From assembly GCF_021129175.1 (NCBI RefSeq), contig NZ_JAJOHV010000022.1, forward strand, positions 88,719 through 152,718: a stretch of DNA of 64,000 bases, given 5' to 3'. Numbering within the stretch: position 1 is the stretch's first letter; every line of letters begins with the position of its first letter. The DNA comes from Chromobacterium piscinae (GTDB lineage: Bacteria > Pseudomonadota > Gammaproteobacteria > Burkholderiales > Chromobacteriaceae). The notes under the pieces are model-generated. The model worked only from the letters and a program-made list of their open reading frames with translations, was not told the origin of the DNA and did not search any database. Of the stretch, positions 8,293 to 17,958 are shown one piece after another. Made by a program: the position numbers and the translations under genes.

Positions 8293-10158
8293 TTGAAAAC
8301 GAAAACTCTGACTGTGCTGCTGGCGTCGCTGCTGTCTGGTTCCGCGTTGGCGGCGGATATCCCGCTGCGCGACTTTTTCCGCAATCCCGAGCAAAGCAAC
8401 TTCACGGTGTCGCCGGACGGCAAGAGCGTGGCCTTCCTGTCGCCGTGGGAGTCGCGCCGCAATATCGTGGTGCGCCGCCCAGGCCAGCCGGACAAGCGCG
8501 TCACCGCGATCAAGGACCGCGACCTGTCCGGTTATTTCTGGAAGGGCAACGACAGGCTGGTGTACGTCAAGGACAATGCCGGCGACGAGAATTTCCACCT
8601 GTACAGCGTGGACCTGAAGAGCGGCAAGACCCGTGATCTGACGCCGTTTCCCGGTGTGCGCGCCGAGATCGTCGATGGTCTGATCGACAACGACAAGCAA
8701 CTGCTGATCAGCCTGAACAAGCGCAACCCGGAGATCTTCGACGTCTACCGCATCGACCTGCAGACCGGCAAGCTGACCCTGGAAGCGGAAAACCCGGGCA
8801 AGGTGGCCAACTGGATCACCGATCACAAGGGCAATATCCGCATCGCGATCGAGACCGACGGCGTCAACAACACGGTGTTATACCGCGACCAGCCCGGCGG
8901 CAAATTCCGCAAGCTGATGACCACCAATTTCCGCGAGAACTTCACGCCGCTGTTCTTCACCTTCGACAACCAGCGCTTCTATGCTTCCAGCAGCCTGGGT
9001 CGCGACAAGGCCGCCATCGTAGAGTACGACCCCAAGACCGGCAAGGAGGTGAAGGAGATCTATGCGCGCCAGGATGTCGATGTTTCCGGACTCGACTTCT
9101 CGCACAAGCGCAAGGTGATCACTTGCGCCGGCTTCGAGACCGACAAGCCGGGCCGCGAGTGCTTCGATCCGCAATCGCGCGAACTGTACGCCAAGCTGCA
9201 GTCCCACTTTCCGGGCTATCAGGTGGACATCACCTCAGGCAATCGCAACGAGGACCGTTTCGTGGTGGCGGCCTGGAGCGACAAGACCCAGGGCAAGCGC
9301 TATCTGTACGACAAGAAGAGCGACAAGCTGACGCTGCTGGCCGAGATCACGCCCTGGCTGCCGGAAGACAAGATGGCCAGCATGAAGCCCATCCAGTACC
9401 GCAGCCGCGACGGCCTGACCATCAACGGCTACCTGACGCTGCCCAAGGGCAAGGAAGACGCCAAGGACCTGCCGGTGATCGTCAACCCGCATGGCGGACC
9501 GTGGTATCGAGACAGCTGGCGCTTCAATCCGGAAGTGCAGTTCTTCGCCAGCCGCGGCTGGGCGGTGCTGCAGATGAACTTCCGCGGCTCCACCGGCTAT
9601 GGCCGCCAGTTCTGGGAAGCCTCGTTCAAGGAGTGGGGCGGCAAGATGCAGGACGATGTCAGCGATGGTGTTGACTGGCTGGTCAAGCAAGGCGTGGCCG
9701 ATCCGAAGAAGGTGTGCATCTACGGTGGCAGCTACGGCGGCTACGCCACCTTGTCCGGCATCACCAAGACGCCGGAACTGTACCGCTGCGCGGTGGATTA
9801 CGTCGGGGTGTCCAATCTGTTCACCTTCATGACCACCATTCCGCCGTACTGGAAGCCGTTTCTGGATTCGATGTACGAAATGGTGGGCAATCCGGAGAAG
9901 GACAAGGACCTGCTGCGCGAGCGCTCGCCGGTGTTCCACGTCGACCGCATCCAGTCGCCGCTGCTGGTGTTGCAAGGCGCCAAGGACCCGCGCGTCAACA
10001 TCAACGAGTCCAACCAGATCGTCGACGCGTTGAAGAAGCGCGGTGTGGACGTCGAGTACATCGTCAAGGACAACGAAGGCCACGGCTTCCGCAACGAGGA
10101 AAACCGCTTCGCCGCCTACGGCGCGATGGAGCAGTTCTTCAAGAAACATCTGGACTGA
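8293..10158 (+). CDS. Exported S9 family prolyl oligopeptidase-type peptidase
   Basis: About 621 residues. The start is set at TTG 8293 (GTG 8290 is the alternative): only here does a proper signal peptide follow directly ([19 protein letters not shown]), and an AAGAAAG element lies seven bases upstream. The long in-frame extension to 8176 has no signal character. An N-terminal seven-bladed-propeller-like region (about 25-370) is followed by an alpha/beta hydrolase domain with the nucleophile elbow GGSYGGYA, the Asp in GAKDPRVN and the His in NEGHGF. It likely cleaves peptides in the periplasm or outside the cell. With the divergent M14 enzyme it suggests peptide scavenging. Confidence 0.88.
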   Translation: MKTKTLTVLLASLLSGSALAADIPLRDFFRNPEQSNFTVSPDGKSVAFLSPWESRRNIVVRRPGQPDKRVTAIKDRDLSGYFWKGNDRLVYVKDNAGDENFHLYSVDLKSGKTRDLTPFPGVRAEIVDGLIDNDKQLLISLNKRNPEIFDVYRIDLQTGKLTLEAENPGKVANWITDHKGNIRIAIETDGVNNTVLYRDQPGGKFRKLMTTNFRENFTPLFFTFDNQRFYASSSLGRDKAAIVEYDPKTGKEVKEIYARQDVDVSGLDFSHKRKVITCAGFETDKPGRECFDPQSRELYAKLQSHFPGYQVDITSGNRNEDRFVVAAWSDKTQGKRYLYDKKSDKLTLLAEITPWLPEDKMASMKPIQYRSRDGLTINGYLTLPKGKEDAKDLPVIVNPHGGPWYRDSWRFNPEVQFFASRGWAVLQMNFRGSTGYGRQFWEASFKEWGGKMQDDVSDGVDWLVKQGVADPKKVCIYGGSYGGYATLSGITKTPELYRCAVDYVGVSNLFTFMTTIPPYWKPFLDSMYEMVGNPEKDKDLLRERSPVFHVDRIQSPLLVLQGAKDPRVNINESNQIVDALKKRGVDVEYIVKDNEGHGFRNEENRFAAYGAMEQFFKKHLD

Positions 10159-10182
10159 TCGGTTACCGCGCCAGTCATCTCT

Positions 10183-10206
10183 GCCCGCCTTCAGGCGGGC
10201 TTTTCC
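10183..10206 (+). terminator. Rho-independent terminator of the S9 peptidase gene
   Basis: Stem GCCCGCCT / AGGCGGGC with a 2-base centre, followed directly by TTTTCC, 24 bases after the stop codon. Confidence 0.85.
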
Positions 10207-10302
10207 ATTTAGGCCCGCTGACAAAACTCCTGATCCTGCGTCGCGTCTCCTTGTCGTACGGATTTGGCACTGTCTGCGTGGGCGAGCCTTGGTTCGCGGC
10301 GC

Positions 10303-11496
10303 TTACAGCATCAGCCATCCAGCCGCCGCGCACAGGCCCACCACCAGCCAGGGCGGCAGCTTCCATGCTGCCAGCGCCAGTAAAGCCAGCAGAACGGCCG
10401 CGAAGTCGGCCGGCGCGCGTACCGAGCTGCTCCAGGCCGGATGGTACAGCGCGGCCAGCAGCAGGCCCACCACCGCGGCATTGACGCCGGCCAGAGCCGA
10501 TTGGGCGCCGGGCGCGGCGCGCAGCCGGTGCCAGAACGGCAGCGCGCCGGCCAGCAGCAGGAAGCCGGGCAGGAAGATGGCGATCAGCGCCAGCGCGCCG
10601 CTTTGCCAGCTGCCGTCGCCGGCCGTGCCGAGAAAGGCAGCGAAGGCGAACAGCGGGCCGGGCAGCGCCTGCGCGGCGCCGTAGCCGGCCAGGAAGGCAT
10701 CCCTGGGCACCCAGCCGCTGGCGACGGACGCGGTTTCCAGCAGCGGCAGCACCACGTGGCCGCCGCCGAACACCAGCGCGCCGCTACGGTAGAAAGCGTC
10801 GAACAGGGCCATCCGGTAGCCGGGCCAGGCCGCAGCCAGCAGCGGCAGGCCGGCCAGCAGCGCGAAGAACAGCGCCAGCCAGATCGCGCCGCGGCGGCGG
10901 CTGGGCATCGGAGCGTCGTCGGCAATGGCAACGCCCGGGGCGGGAGCGGCCAGCCACAGGCGTCCGGCGGCGCTGGCCAGCGTGATGACGGCCAACGGCA
11001 GCCAGGTCGCGGCGATCAGCAAGGCCAGGCAGCAGGCGATGGCCATCAGCGTTAGCCGCGGCCGGTCGGGGCATAATTGGCGCGCCATGCTCCACACCGC
11101 CTGCGCCACCACCGCCACCGCGGCCAGCTTCAGTCCATGCAAGACGCCGGGCGGAATGGTCTGCGCGTGATGCGACAGGCCCAGCGCCAGCAGCAGCATC
11201 AACAGCGCCGACGGCAGCGTGAAGCCCAGCCAGGCGGCCAGCGCGCCGGACAGTCCGCCGCGCGCCATGCCCAGCGCCATGCCCACCTGGCTGCTGGCCG
11301 GTCCGGGCAGGAACTGGCACAGCGCCACCAGGTCGGCGTAATCGCGCTCCGGCAGCCAGCGGCGGCGCTCGACGAATTCGGCGCGGAAATAGCCGAGGTG
11401 GGCGACCGGGCCGCCGAAGGAGGTGAGGCCCAGCTTCAGGAAAACCAGTAGGATGCGCCAGAAGCCGCGGTCGTTCGCCGCATGGGTTGGATGCAT
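10303..11496 (-). CDS. chrA: Chromate transporter, long (two-domain) ChrA type
   Basis: 397 residues of largely hydrophobic sequence with the duplicated CHR domain. The first half has the hallmark FLKLGLTSFGGPVAHLGYFR and LCQFLPGPASSQVGMALG; the second repeats the theme in FDAFYRSGALVFGGGHVVLPLL and GYGAAQALPGPLFAFAAFLG. About 10-13 membrane helices. The family exports chromate, probably as a chromate/sulfate exchanger, in the inner membrane. It lies 61 bases after the amino-acid permease genes on the same strand and could be read from their transcript, though function gives no reason for that. No chrB regulator is next to it. Confidence 0.92.
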   Translation of the reverse strand: MHPTHAANDRGFWRILLVFLKLGLTSFGGPVAHLGYFRAEFVERRRWLPERDYADLVALCQFLPGPASSQVGMALGMARGGLSGALAAWLGFTLPSALLMLLLALGLSHHAQTIPPGVLHGLKLAAVAVVAQAVWSMARQLCPDRPRLTLMAIACCLALLIAATWLPLAVITLASAAGRLWLAAPAPGVAIADDAPMPSRRRGAIWLALFFALLAGLPLLAAAWPGYRMALFDAFYRSGALVFGGGHVVLPLLETASVASGWVPRDAFLAGYGAAQALPGPLFAFAAFLGTAGDGSWQSGALALIAIFLPGFLLLAGALPFWHRLRAAPGAQSALAGVNAAVVGLLLAALYHPAWSSSVRAPADFAAVLLALLALAAWKLPPWLVVGLCAAAGWLML

Positions 11497-11557
11497 GGCA
11501 TGAAAGAGGGAGAGGGAACTGCGCCACCTTAGCGGAAAACGCCGCCGGCTTGAAGCG

Positions 11558-12250
11558 CTATGGCTGCGTCCGCGGTTGCCGCCAGCGACGCGCGGCCAAG
11601 TGCCCGCCGAATTGCAGCAGGCTGCACAACAGCAGATAGCCGACGGCGATGGCGCTGAAGATTTCCAGCGGATACACCTGCTCGCGGTTGTTGACCTGGG
11701 TGGCGACGAAGGTGAATTCGGCGACGCCGACGATATAGGCCAGCGAGCTGTCCTTCAGCAGCGACACCCACTGGTTGACGAAGGAGGGCAGCATGATGCG
11801 CAGCGCCTGCGGCAGGATCAGCCAGCGCAGCGTCTGCCAGCGCGAGAAGCCCAGCGCCAGCCCAGCGTGCCATTGGCCGCGGCCGACCGCCGCCAGGCCG
11901 GCCAGCACCGCCTGGCCCAGATAGGCGGAGTGGATCAGCGCCAGCGCCAGGATCACGGTCGCGAGGCCGGGGATGTCGACGCCGAACAGCAGCGGCAGCA
12001 GGAAATAGCACCAGAAGATCAGCATCAGCACCGGGATCGCGCGCAGCACCGCGGTGGCGGCCATCAGGCCGCGCCGCAGCGCGGCGCCGCCCATCAGCTG
12101 GGCGATGCCCAGCGCCAGCCCCAGCCCGCTGGCCAGCAATGCCGCGGCCAGGCTCAACAGCGCGGTCAGCAGCAGGCCGCCGGGTTCGCCGCCGGACAGA
12201 TTGCCCCACAAGAGGTAGTCGAGATTGTCTTGTATCACCGCCGGAATCAT
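11558..12250 (-). CDS. Polar amino acid ABC transporter permease (GltK-like)
   Basis: 230 residues from ATG 12250, chosen over ATG 12265 because GGAGGAC sits six bases upstream and because it gives the ATGA overlap with the previous gene. Binding-protein-dependent permease with five or so membrane helices and the EAA-loop region WQTLRWLILPQALRIMLPSF, where the G of the classic EAA-G motif is replaced in part. Imports an amino acid together with the neighbouring permease and binding protein. The His/Glu/Gln family (HAAT) is likely. The cognate ATPase is not encoded here. Confidence 0.88.
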   Translation of the reverse strand: MIPAVIQDNLDYLLWGNLSGGEPGGLLLTALLSLAAALLASGLGLALGIAQLMGGAALRRGLMAATAVLRAIPVLMLIFWCYFLLPLLFGVDIPGLATVILALALIHSAYLGQAVLAGLAAVGRGQWHAGLALGFSRWQTLRWLILPQALRIMLPSFVNQWVSLLKDSSLAYIVGVAEFTFVATQVNNREQVYPLEIFSAIAVGYLLLCSLLQFGGHLAARRWRQPRTQP

Positions 12251-12987
12251 CGCAGCGTCCTCCATTCAGGCTCCGGCCGCTGGGCCAGCAACTGGGTGAT
12301 CAGCACCAGGACCAGATACAGCGCGGTGGCGGCGGCGAAGGATTGGAAGGCCAGCAGCGTTTCCGTCTCCACCTGGCGCGAGGCGTAGGAGAGCTCCGCC
12401 AGGCCGATCGCCATGGTCAGCGAGGTGTTCTTGACGATGGCGGTGTACTGGCCGACCAACGGCCGCTTCACCAGCTGCCAGGCCTGCGGCAGCACCACCA
12501 GGCGCAGCACTTGCCAGCCGCTCATGCCCAGCGCCCGCGCCGCCAGCCGCTGGCCCTTGGGCACCGCGTTCAGTCCGGCTTGCAGCTCGCCGCTGATGAA
12601 GGCGGCGCTGTACAGCGTCAGCGCGGTGAAGGCGGCCAGGAATTCGAACGATGGCCAGGGCAGGGTCAGATCGAACGGCAAGGCCAGCGCGCGCGGGGTG
12701 TTCAGCCAGATTTTCGCCTCGTCCGGCAGCAGGCCGGACACGCCGAAATACCACAGCAGCAGCTGCACCATCAGCGGCGTGTTGCGGTGCAATTCCAGAA
12801 ACAGCCGCGTCGCCAGCCGCAGCGGCCGCGGGCCGCCGTCCAGCAGCGCGGTGAAGGCGATGCCGAGCAGGCTGGCGGCGGCGATGACCAGCAGCGACAG
12901 CCAGCCGGTCAGCAGCGCGCCCTTGCCCAGCCAGAGTAGGTAATGCGGCTCCAGCCAGTTGTGGCCGAGCCAGGCGGGTGGTGTCAT
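12247..12987 (-). CDS. Polar amino acid ABC transporter permease (GltJ-like)
   Basis: 246 residues. Typical HAAT permease: N-terminal helices, the conserved segment ELHRNTPLMVQLLLWYFG and the EAA loop ARALGMSGWQVLRLVVLPQAW. The extra region between helices (LPDEAKIWLNTPRALALPFD) resembles GltJ of glutamate/aspartate systems. It precedes the second permease with a 4-base ATGA overlap, so the two are translationally coupled and probably form a heterodimeric channel. It lies 76 bases downstream of the binding-protein gene, beyond a strong hairpin that may reduce its expression. Confidence 0.88.
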   Translation of the reverse strand: MTPPAWLGHNWLEPHYLLWLGKGALLTGWLSLLVIAAASLLGIAFTALLDGGPRPLRLATRLFLELHRNTPLMVQLLLWYFGVSGLLPDEAKIWLNTPRALALPFDLTLPWPSFEFLAAFTALTLYSAAFISGELQAGLNAVPKGQRLAARALGMSGWQVLRLVVLPQAWQLVKRPLVGQYTAIVKNTSLTMAIGLAELSYASRQVETETLLAFQSFAAATALYLVLVLITQLLAQRPEPEWRTLR

Positions 12988-13019
12988 GCGTGTGTCTTTC
13001 TACAGCGGTGAAACGGCAA

Positions 13020-13042
13020 AACCGCCGGGGACGCCGGCGGTT
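13020..13042 (-). terminator. Attenuating hairpin between binding protein and permease genes
   Basis: Perfect 9-base stem (AACCGCCGG / CCGGCGGTT) with a 5-base loop, followed on the minus strand by TTTTGCCGTTT. Partial termination here would give more binding protein than permease, a common design in ABC operons. Confidence 0.65.
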
Positions 13043-13063
13043 GCGAAGCGGGACGGGCCGGAA

Positions 13064-13867
13064 TCAGGCCGCGTCGCCGATCTTGAAGTCGCGCGGCAGC
13101 GGCGCCTTGGTCTTGGGGCCGAACCAGTGGTCGTAGATCTTGGCCGCGTCGCCGCTCTTCTCCAACTGCTGCAGCGTCTCGTTGACCACCTTGGTCAGCC
13201 GCGCCTCGCCCTTGGGCAGGCCGATGGCCTGGTATTCGCGGGTCAGCGTGAACGGCGCCAGCTCGTACTTGGCCTTGTCCGGCGCGTTGGCCAACAGCGC
13301 GGCCAGCTTGGAGCCATCCTGGGTGATGGCCTGTACGTTGCCGTTGCGCAGCGCGGTGAAGGCCAGCGGGGTGTCGTCATAGGCGACGACGGTGGTCTTC
13401 GGGTATTTCTCGCGCAGATACACTTCCTGGGTGGTGCCCTTGTCCACGCCTACGCGCAGGCCGGCCAGCTGTTCCGGCTTCTGCAGCGCGCCCTTGCGGA
13501 CGATGAACTGCTGGCCGGAGGCGAAGTAGGGCAGGCTGAAGTCCACCTGCTTCTTGCGCTCGTCGGTGACGGTGAAGTTGGCGGCGACGATGTCGGCCTT
13601 GCCGGATACCAAGAGCGGCACGCGGTTGGCCGGGTTGGTCGGGATCAATTGCAGCTTCACGCCCAGCTTCTTGGCGATGTGCTGGGCCACGTCGACGTCC
13701 AGGCCGGAGATCTGGCGGGTTTTGGCGTCCAGGAAGCCGAACGGCGGGTTGCTGTCGAAGGCGGCGACGCGCAGCACGCCGGCTTTCTTGATGTCGTCCA
13801 GGCGGTCGGCCAGGGCGGCGGTGGAGGTCAGGGCAACGGCGAGTGCGACGGCGATGGTCTTTTTCAT
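13064..13867 (-). CDS. Amino acid ABC transporter periplasmic binding protein
   Basis: 267 residues from ATG 13867 (MKKTIAVALAVALTSTAALA, a classic signal peptide, with AAGG seven bases upstream); the in-frame start at 13915 would mask the signal. SBP family 3 features: GVLRVAAFDSNPPFGFLD near the N terminus, the ligand-site region NFTVTDERKKQVDFSLPYF, and GVDKGTTQE. It captures a polar amino acid in the periplasm for the two permeases downstream. The specific ligand cannot be decided from sequence. The AT-rich stretch upstream (13920-13985) probably carries the promoter. Confidence 0.9.
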   Translation of the reverse strand: MKKTIAVALAVALTSTAALADRLDDIKKAGVLRVAAFDSNPPFGFLDAKTRQISGLDVDVAQHIAKKLGVKLQLIPTNPANRVPLLVSGKADIVAANFTVTDERKKQVDFSLPYFASGQQFIVRKGALQKPEQLAGLRVGVDKGTTQEVYLREKYPKTTVVAYDDTPLAFTALRNGNVQAITQDGSKLAALLANAPDKAKYELAPFTLTREYQAIGLPKGEARLTKVVNETLQQLEKSGDAAKIYDHWFGPKTKAPLPRDFKIGDAA

Positions 13868-14009
13868 GGCGAGCCTTGTATGGTTGTGTGCCGATGTGAA
13901 GCGGATTGCCGCCATCTTACCCGAATGAATTAATATCCAGAAATTATAAAAAATTAGTTATATATTCCTGAATTTGTTTTAAAGCCAGCGTCTTCCGTTT
14001 TCAGGACGC

Positions 14010-14035
14010 AAAAAAGGCCGGGATGTCCCGGCCTT
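14010..14035 (-). terminator. Rho-independent terminator of lgt
   Basis: On the minus strand a stem AAAGGCCGGGA / TCCCGGCCTTT with a 2-base loop is followed by T6. It lies 16 bases after the lgt stop codon. Confidence 0.9.
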
Positions 14036-14050
14036 TCGCGTTGGAACCGC

Positions 14051-14902
14051 TCAGCCTTGCTTGCGGCGGCTGAAGAAGGCAAACAGCGCGACGCCGATGA
14101 CGATCATCGGCAGGCTCAGCCACTGGCCCATGCTGATCACGTCCGATTTGCCGAAAATGCCGGCGTCCGGATTGCGGAAGTACTCGCTGATGAAGCGGGC
14201 CAGGCCGTAGCCGATCAGGAACAGCGCCGACACCTTGCCGGTGGCGCGCGGCTTGGCGCTGTAGATCCATAGCGCGCCGAACAGCACGATGCCTTCCAGC
14301 GCGAACTCGTACAGCTGCGACGGGTGGCGCAGCAGGCCGCCGTACTGCATCAGCATGTTCATCAGATCGGCCGATTGCTGCGCCTCGGCGATGTCTTCCA
14401 TGCGTGCCTGCGGGAACAGCATCGCCCACGGCAGGTCCGGGCTGGCCACGCGGCCCCACAGCTCGCCGTTGATGAAGTTGCCGACGCGGCCGGCCGCCAG
14501 GCCCAGCGGCACCAGCGGCGCGACAAAGTCGGTCAGCTGCCAGAAGCCGCGGCCCACCTTGCGGCCGTAGATCGCCACCGCGATCAGCACGCCGAGGAAG
14601 CCGCCATGGAAGGACATGCCGCCTTTCCACACCATGAAGATTTCCAGCGGATGGCTGAAATAGTAGCCGGGCTGGTAGAACAGCACCTCGCCCAGGCGGC
14701 CGCCGACCACCACGCCGACCGCGCCGTACATCAGCATGTCGTCCAGTTGGGGCACGGTAAGCACGTCGTTGCCGTTTTTCAGGCGGTACTTGCCCATGGT
14801 GAGGAACAGGGCGAAGCCCAGCAGGTACATCAGGCCGTACCAATGAACGGCCAGCGGGCCCAGGTGGATGGCCACCGGATCGAACTGAGGATGAATCAGC
14901 AT
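14051..14902 (-). CDS. lgt: Prolipoprotein diacylglyceryl transferase
   Basis: 283 residues. Transfers diacylglycerol from phosphatidylglycerol to the lipobox cysteine of prolipoproteins, the first step of lipoprotein maturation in the inner membrane. The family signature is intact: [14 protein letters not shown] (conserved Arg, Asn, Glu), as are the N-terminal [11 protein letters not shown] and [10 protein letters not shown] with the essential arginine, and the C-terminal [11 protein letters not shown]. Seven membrane helices expected. Monocistronic and divergent from ilvD. Confidence 0.97.
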   Translation of the reverse strand: MLIHPQFDPVAIHLGPLAVHWYGLMYLLGFALFLTMGKYRLKNGNDVLTVPQLDDMLMYGAVGVVVGGRLGEVLFYQPGYYFSHPLEIFMVWKGGMSFHGGFLGVLIAVAIYGRKVGRGFWQLTDFVAPLVPLGLAAGRVGNFINGELWGRVASPDLPWAMLFPQARMEDIAEAQQSADLMNMLMQYGGLLRHPSQLYEFALEGIVLFGALWIYSAKPRATGKVSALFLIGYGLARFISEYFRNPDAGIFGKSDVISMGQWLSLPMIVIGVALFAFFSRRKQG

Positions 14903-15099
14903 TTGTCAGTGATGTGCGTTTGCGGTAAAAGAAATGTGACGAGATTATACGGAAAGCGTTCCCCGCCGTCGCGCCGCTCACCCGCGGCGATGCGGCTCCC
15001 TGGTTGGTCCACCCGGCACCCGCGGACCAGCCGCCGCCAGCTTACCCTGCTGGCGTGACGGAATAGCGACCGGTTTTGTTTACAGATTAAGGATGCATC

Positions 15100-16956
15100 A
15101 TGCCTCAATACCGCTCCCGCACTTCCACCGCCGGCCGCAATATGGCGGGTGCCCGCGCGCTGTGGCGCGCCACCGGAATGACCGACGCCGACTTCGGCAA
15201 ACCCATCATCGCCATCGCCAACTCCTTCACCCAGTTCGTGCCCGGCCACGTGCACCTGCAGAACATGGGCCAGCTGGTGGCGCGCGAGATTGAAAAAGCC
15301 GGTGGCGTGGCCAAGGAATTCAACACCATCGCCATCGACGACGGCATCGCCATGGGCCACGGCGGCATGCTGTACAGCCTGCCTTCCCGCGATCTGATCG
15401 CCGACAGCGTGGAATACATGGTCAACGCCCACTGCGCCGACGCGCTAGTGTGCATCTCCAACTGCGACAAGATCACCCCCGGCATGCTGATGGCGGCGAT
15501 GCGGCTCAATATCCCGGTGGTGTTCGTCTCCGGCGGGCCGATGGAGGCCGGCAAGGTGCAGTGGGGCAACGAAGTGCGCAAGCTGGACCTGGTGGACGCG
15601 ATGGTGGAGGCCGCCAACAGCGCGGTGTCCGACGAAGACGTCGACCGCGTCGAGCGCTCCGCCTGTCCCACCTGCGGCTCCTGCTCCGGCATGTTCACCG
15701 CCAACTCGATGAACTGTCTGACCGAGGCGCTGGGCCTGTCCCTGCCCGGCAACGGCAGCCTGGTGGCCACCCACGCGGACCGGAAAGAGCTGTTCCTCAA
15801 GGCTGGCCGCCTGATCGTGGAACTGGCCAAGCGCCACTACGAGGGCGAGGACTATTCCATCCTGCCGCGCGGCATCGCCACCAAGGAGGCGTTCGAGAAC
15901 GCGATGAGCCTGGACGTGGCGATGGGTGGCTCCACCAATACCGTGCTGCACCTGCTGGCCGCCGCCAGCGAGGCGGGCGTTGACTTCAAGATGGCCGACA
16001 TCGACCGCATCAGCCGCGGCGTGCCCTGCCTGTCCAAGGTGGCGCCGGCGACGCAGAAGTATCATATGGAAGACGTGCACCGCGCCGGCGGCGTGGTGGC
16101 GATCCTGGCGGAGCTGGATCGCGCCGGCCTGATCCATCGCGACGTGCCCACCGTGCACAGCAGAACGCTGGGCGAAGGGCTGGAGGCCTGGGATGTGATG
16201 CGCCAGGCGGAGGACAGCGAAGCGCGCCGCTTCTACCGCGCGGCGCCGGGCGGCGTGGCCACCACCATCGCCTTCAGCCAGAGCATGCGCTATCCGACGC
16301 TGGACGACGACCGCGCCGACGGCTGCATCCGCGACAAGGCGCATGCCTATTCGCAGGACGGCGGCCTGGCGGTGCTGTACGGCAATATCGCTGAGCGCGG
16401 CTGCATCGTGAAAACCGCCGGCGTCGACGAGTCCATCCTCAAATTCACCGGCCGCGCCCGCATTTTCGAGAGCCAGGACGCGGCGGTGGAGGGCATTCTG
16501 GCCGACCAGATCGTCGCCGGCGACATCGTCATCATCCGCTACGAAGGGCCGAAGGGCGGGCCGGGCATGCAGGAGATGCTGTACCCGACCTCCTATCTGA
16601 AGTCCAAGGGTCTGGGCAAGGCCTGCGCCTTGCTGACCGACGGCCGCTTCTCCGGCGGCACCTCCGGCCTGTCCATCGGCCACGCTTCGCCGGAAGCGGC
16701 CGAAGGCGGCGCGATCGGCCTGGCGGAAGAGGGCGATACGGTGGAGATCGACATCCCCAACCGCCGGATTCATTTGGCGGTGCCGGACGAGGAGCTGGCG
16801 CGCCGCCGCGCGGCGATGGAGGCCAAAGGCCGCGATGCCTGGAAGCCGCTGGGCCGTAACCGAGTTGTCAGCCCGGCATTGCGTGCCTACGCGGCGATGA
16901 CCACCAGCGCCGACACCGGCGCGGTGCGCGACGTGTCTCAGGTCGAACGCAAATAA
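15100..16956 (+). CDS. ilvD: Dihydroxy-acid dehydratase
   Basis: 618 residues, full length. Dehydrates 2,3-dihydroxy-isovalerate and -methylvalerate to the 2-oxoacids in valine, leucine and isoleucine synthesis. Iron-sulfur cysteines are visible in [11 protein letters not shown] and [16 protein letters not shown], and the C-terminal [20 protein letters not shown] block with the catalytic serine is intact. The length and cysteine pattern fit the [4Fe-4S] long-form enzyme of E. coli type. No other ilv gene is adjacent. Start follows a 197-base divergent region shared with lgt. Confidence 0.97.
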   Translation: MPQYRSRTSTAGRNMAGARALWRATGMTDADFGKPIIAIANSFTQFVPGHVHLQNMGQLVAREIEKAGGVAKEFNTIAIDDGIAMGHGGMLYSLPSRDLIADSVEYMVNAHCADALVCISNCDKITPGMLMAAMRLNIPVVFVSGGPMEAGKVQWGNEVRKLDLVDAMVEAANSAVSDEDVDRVERSACPTCGSCSGMFTANSMNCLTEALGLSLPGNGSLVATHADRKELFLKAGRLIVELAKRHYEGEDYSILPRGIATKEAFENAMSLDVAMGGSTNTVLHLLAAASEAGVDFKMADIDRISRGVPCLSKVAPATQKYHMEDVHRAGGVVAILAELDRAGLIHRDVPTVHSRTLGEGLEAWDVMRQAEDSEARRFYRAAPGGVATTIAFSQSMRYPTLDDDRADGCIRDKAHAYSQDGGLAVLYGNIAERGCIVKTAGVDESILKFTGRARIFESQDAAVEGILADQIVAGDIVIIRYEGPKGGPGMQEMLYPTSYLKSKGLGKACALLTDGRFSGGTSGLSIGHASPEAAEGGAIGLAEEGDTVEIDIPNRRIHLAVPDEELARRRAAMEAKGRDAWKPLGRNRVVSPALRAYAAMTTSADTGAVRDVSQVERK

Positions 16957-17008
16957 AAAAGCGTAGGGTGCGTCACCCCGCTAGGGGCGACGGCGACACG
17001 TCGAAATA

Positions 17009-17038
17009 GAAGGGGAGGCCGAGCGCCTCCCCTTCCTC
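17009..17038 (+). terminator. Hairpin after ilvD
   Basis: Perfect 11-base stem GAAGGGGAGGC / GCCTCCCCTTC with a 5-base loop. The following tract (CTCAT) is not T-rich, so it may be a transcript-stabilising end rather than a strong terminator. Confidence 0.6.
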
Positions 17039-17045
17039 ATGTTTC

Positions 17046-17105
17046 CAGGCGGGCCTGAAAATTTCGCCGCAGTCCCGTTCGGGACGGTGGAATTTTCGGG
17101 CCTGG
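17046..17105. repeat. Long imperfect palindrome between ilvD and mdtI
   Basis: Outer arms GGCCTGAAAATT (17052-17063) and AATTTTCGGGCC (17091-17102), one G-T wobble, enclose a second perfect hairpin GTCCC-GTTC-GGGAC. The whole can fold into one extended stem on either strand. Origin (REP-like element, decayed mobile element or bidirectional transcript end) is undetermined. Confidence 0.6.
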
Positions 17106-17110
17106 CTGAC

Positions 17111-17431
17111 TTATACCGTGGACAGCGTCACCACAGCCGCCGCGACGATGCCGATGCCGGCCCAGCCGATCGGCTTCAGTTTTTGCTTGTACAGCAGGCG
17201 GCCGCCGATGGCGGTGCCGAGAATGCCGATGGAGCCCCACAAGGCGTAGGCGATCGCCAGGTCCATGCCCTTCACCGCTTGGCCCAACAAGGCAAAGGCC
17301 AGCCACACCAGCAGGATGGCGCCTATGCCCCAGGCGCGGCGGCGGAAGCCGTCGGATTTTTCCAGCATCAGGTTGGCGCCCACTTCAATCAAGGCCGAGG
17401 CCAGCACGAACAAGAGGTATACGGTTTTCAT
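17111..17431 (-). CDS. mdtI: SMR transporter, MdtI-like subunit
   Basis: 106 residues, four membrane helices. Resembles E. coli MdtI: the loop KSDGFRRRAWG and the third-helix segment QAVKGMDLAIAYALWGSIGI are distinctive, and the essential Glu of helix 1 is present (ALIEVGANLML). MdtJI of E. coli exports spermidine as an obligate pair; the same substrate is an inference here. Overlaps the upstream partner by four bases (ATGA), so the two are co-translated in about equal amounts. Confidence 0.85.
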   Translation of the reverse strand: MKTVYLLFVLASALIEVGANLMLEKSDGFRRRAWGIGAILLVWLAFALLGQAVKGMDLAIAYALWGSIGILGTAIGGRLLYKQKLKPIGWAGIGIVAAAVVTLSTV

Positions 17432-17796
17432 GCCGCGGCCTCCTCGTCATGGGTTTCGCCCATCGTCACAAAGACCAGACCCAGCAGCGCGAGGCCCAGG
17501 CCCAGCACTTCCTGCGGCACCAGCTTTTCGCCGAATAGCCAGACGCTGACTGCGGTCAGGCCGACCAGGCCCAAACCTTCCCATACCGCGTAGGCGACGC
17601 CGACCGAGATCGCGCGCAGGGCGAGGGATAACAAGTAATAAGACAGGGCCAGCGCCAATGACATCCAGAGATAACCCAGATAGCCGCCGCTGCGGGCGGC
17701 GATCGCCATGAACGAGGTTCCGACGATTTCACAGACGATGGCCGCCATCAGGATCAGCCAAGCAACCATTAAAGGGGAGAAGAATTTTTTATACAT
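17428..17796 (-). CDS. mdtJ: SMR transporter, MdtJ-like subunit
   Basis: 122 residues from ATG 17796; a TTG at 17817 and an ATG at 17769 are alternatives, the latter matching the usual MdtJ N terminus best but without a visible ribosome-binding site. Four membrane helices with the conserved Glu in AAIVCEIVGTSFM and the MdtJ-like third helix AISVGVAYAVWEGLGLVGL. Partner of the coupled MdtI-like protein in a heteromeric proton-driven exporter, probably for polyamines or related cations. No guanidine-type riboswitch is evident upstream. Confidence 0.82.
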   Translation of the reverse strand: MYKKFFSPLMVAWLILMAAIVCEIVGTSFMAIAARSGGYLGYLWMSLALALSYYLLSLALRAISVGVAYAVWEGLGLVGLTAVSVWLFGEKLVPQEVLGLGLALLGLVFVTMGETHDEEAAA

Positions 17797-17920
17797 AGTG
17801 TTCAATAAAATAAACAAGACAGGGGTAGGACCTTGACGTTATGGCCGGAGTTCCCCGCATATCGCGTTACTGGATTGGCATATGGGCGAAAATCGGCGAA
17901 TTTAGCCAAAAAGAGCATGC

Positions 17921-17944
17921 AAAAAAGCCGCCTTGCGGCGGCTT
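17921..17944 (-). terminator. Rho-independent terminator of the orphan ATPase gene
   Basis: Minus-strand stem AAGCCGCC / GGCGGCTT followed by T6, 15 bases beyond the ATPase stop codon. Confidence 0.88.
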
Positions 17945-17958
17945 GGGCGCTGCGAAGA

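Noticed and set aside
17818..17958. Guanidine riboswitch before the SMR genes
   Set aside because: No ykkC-type conserved loops are seen, and the proteins are MdtJI-like rather than guanidine-exporting SugE/EmrE-like.
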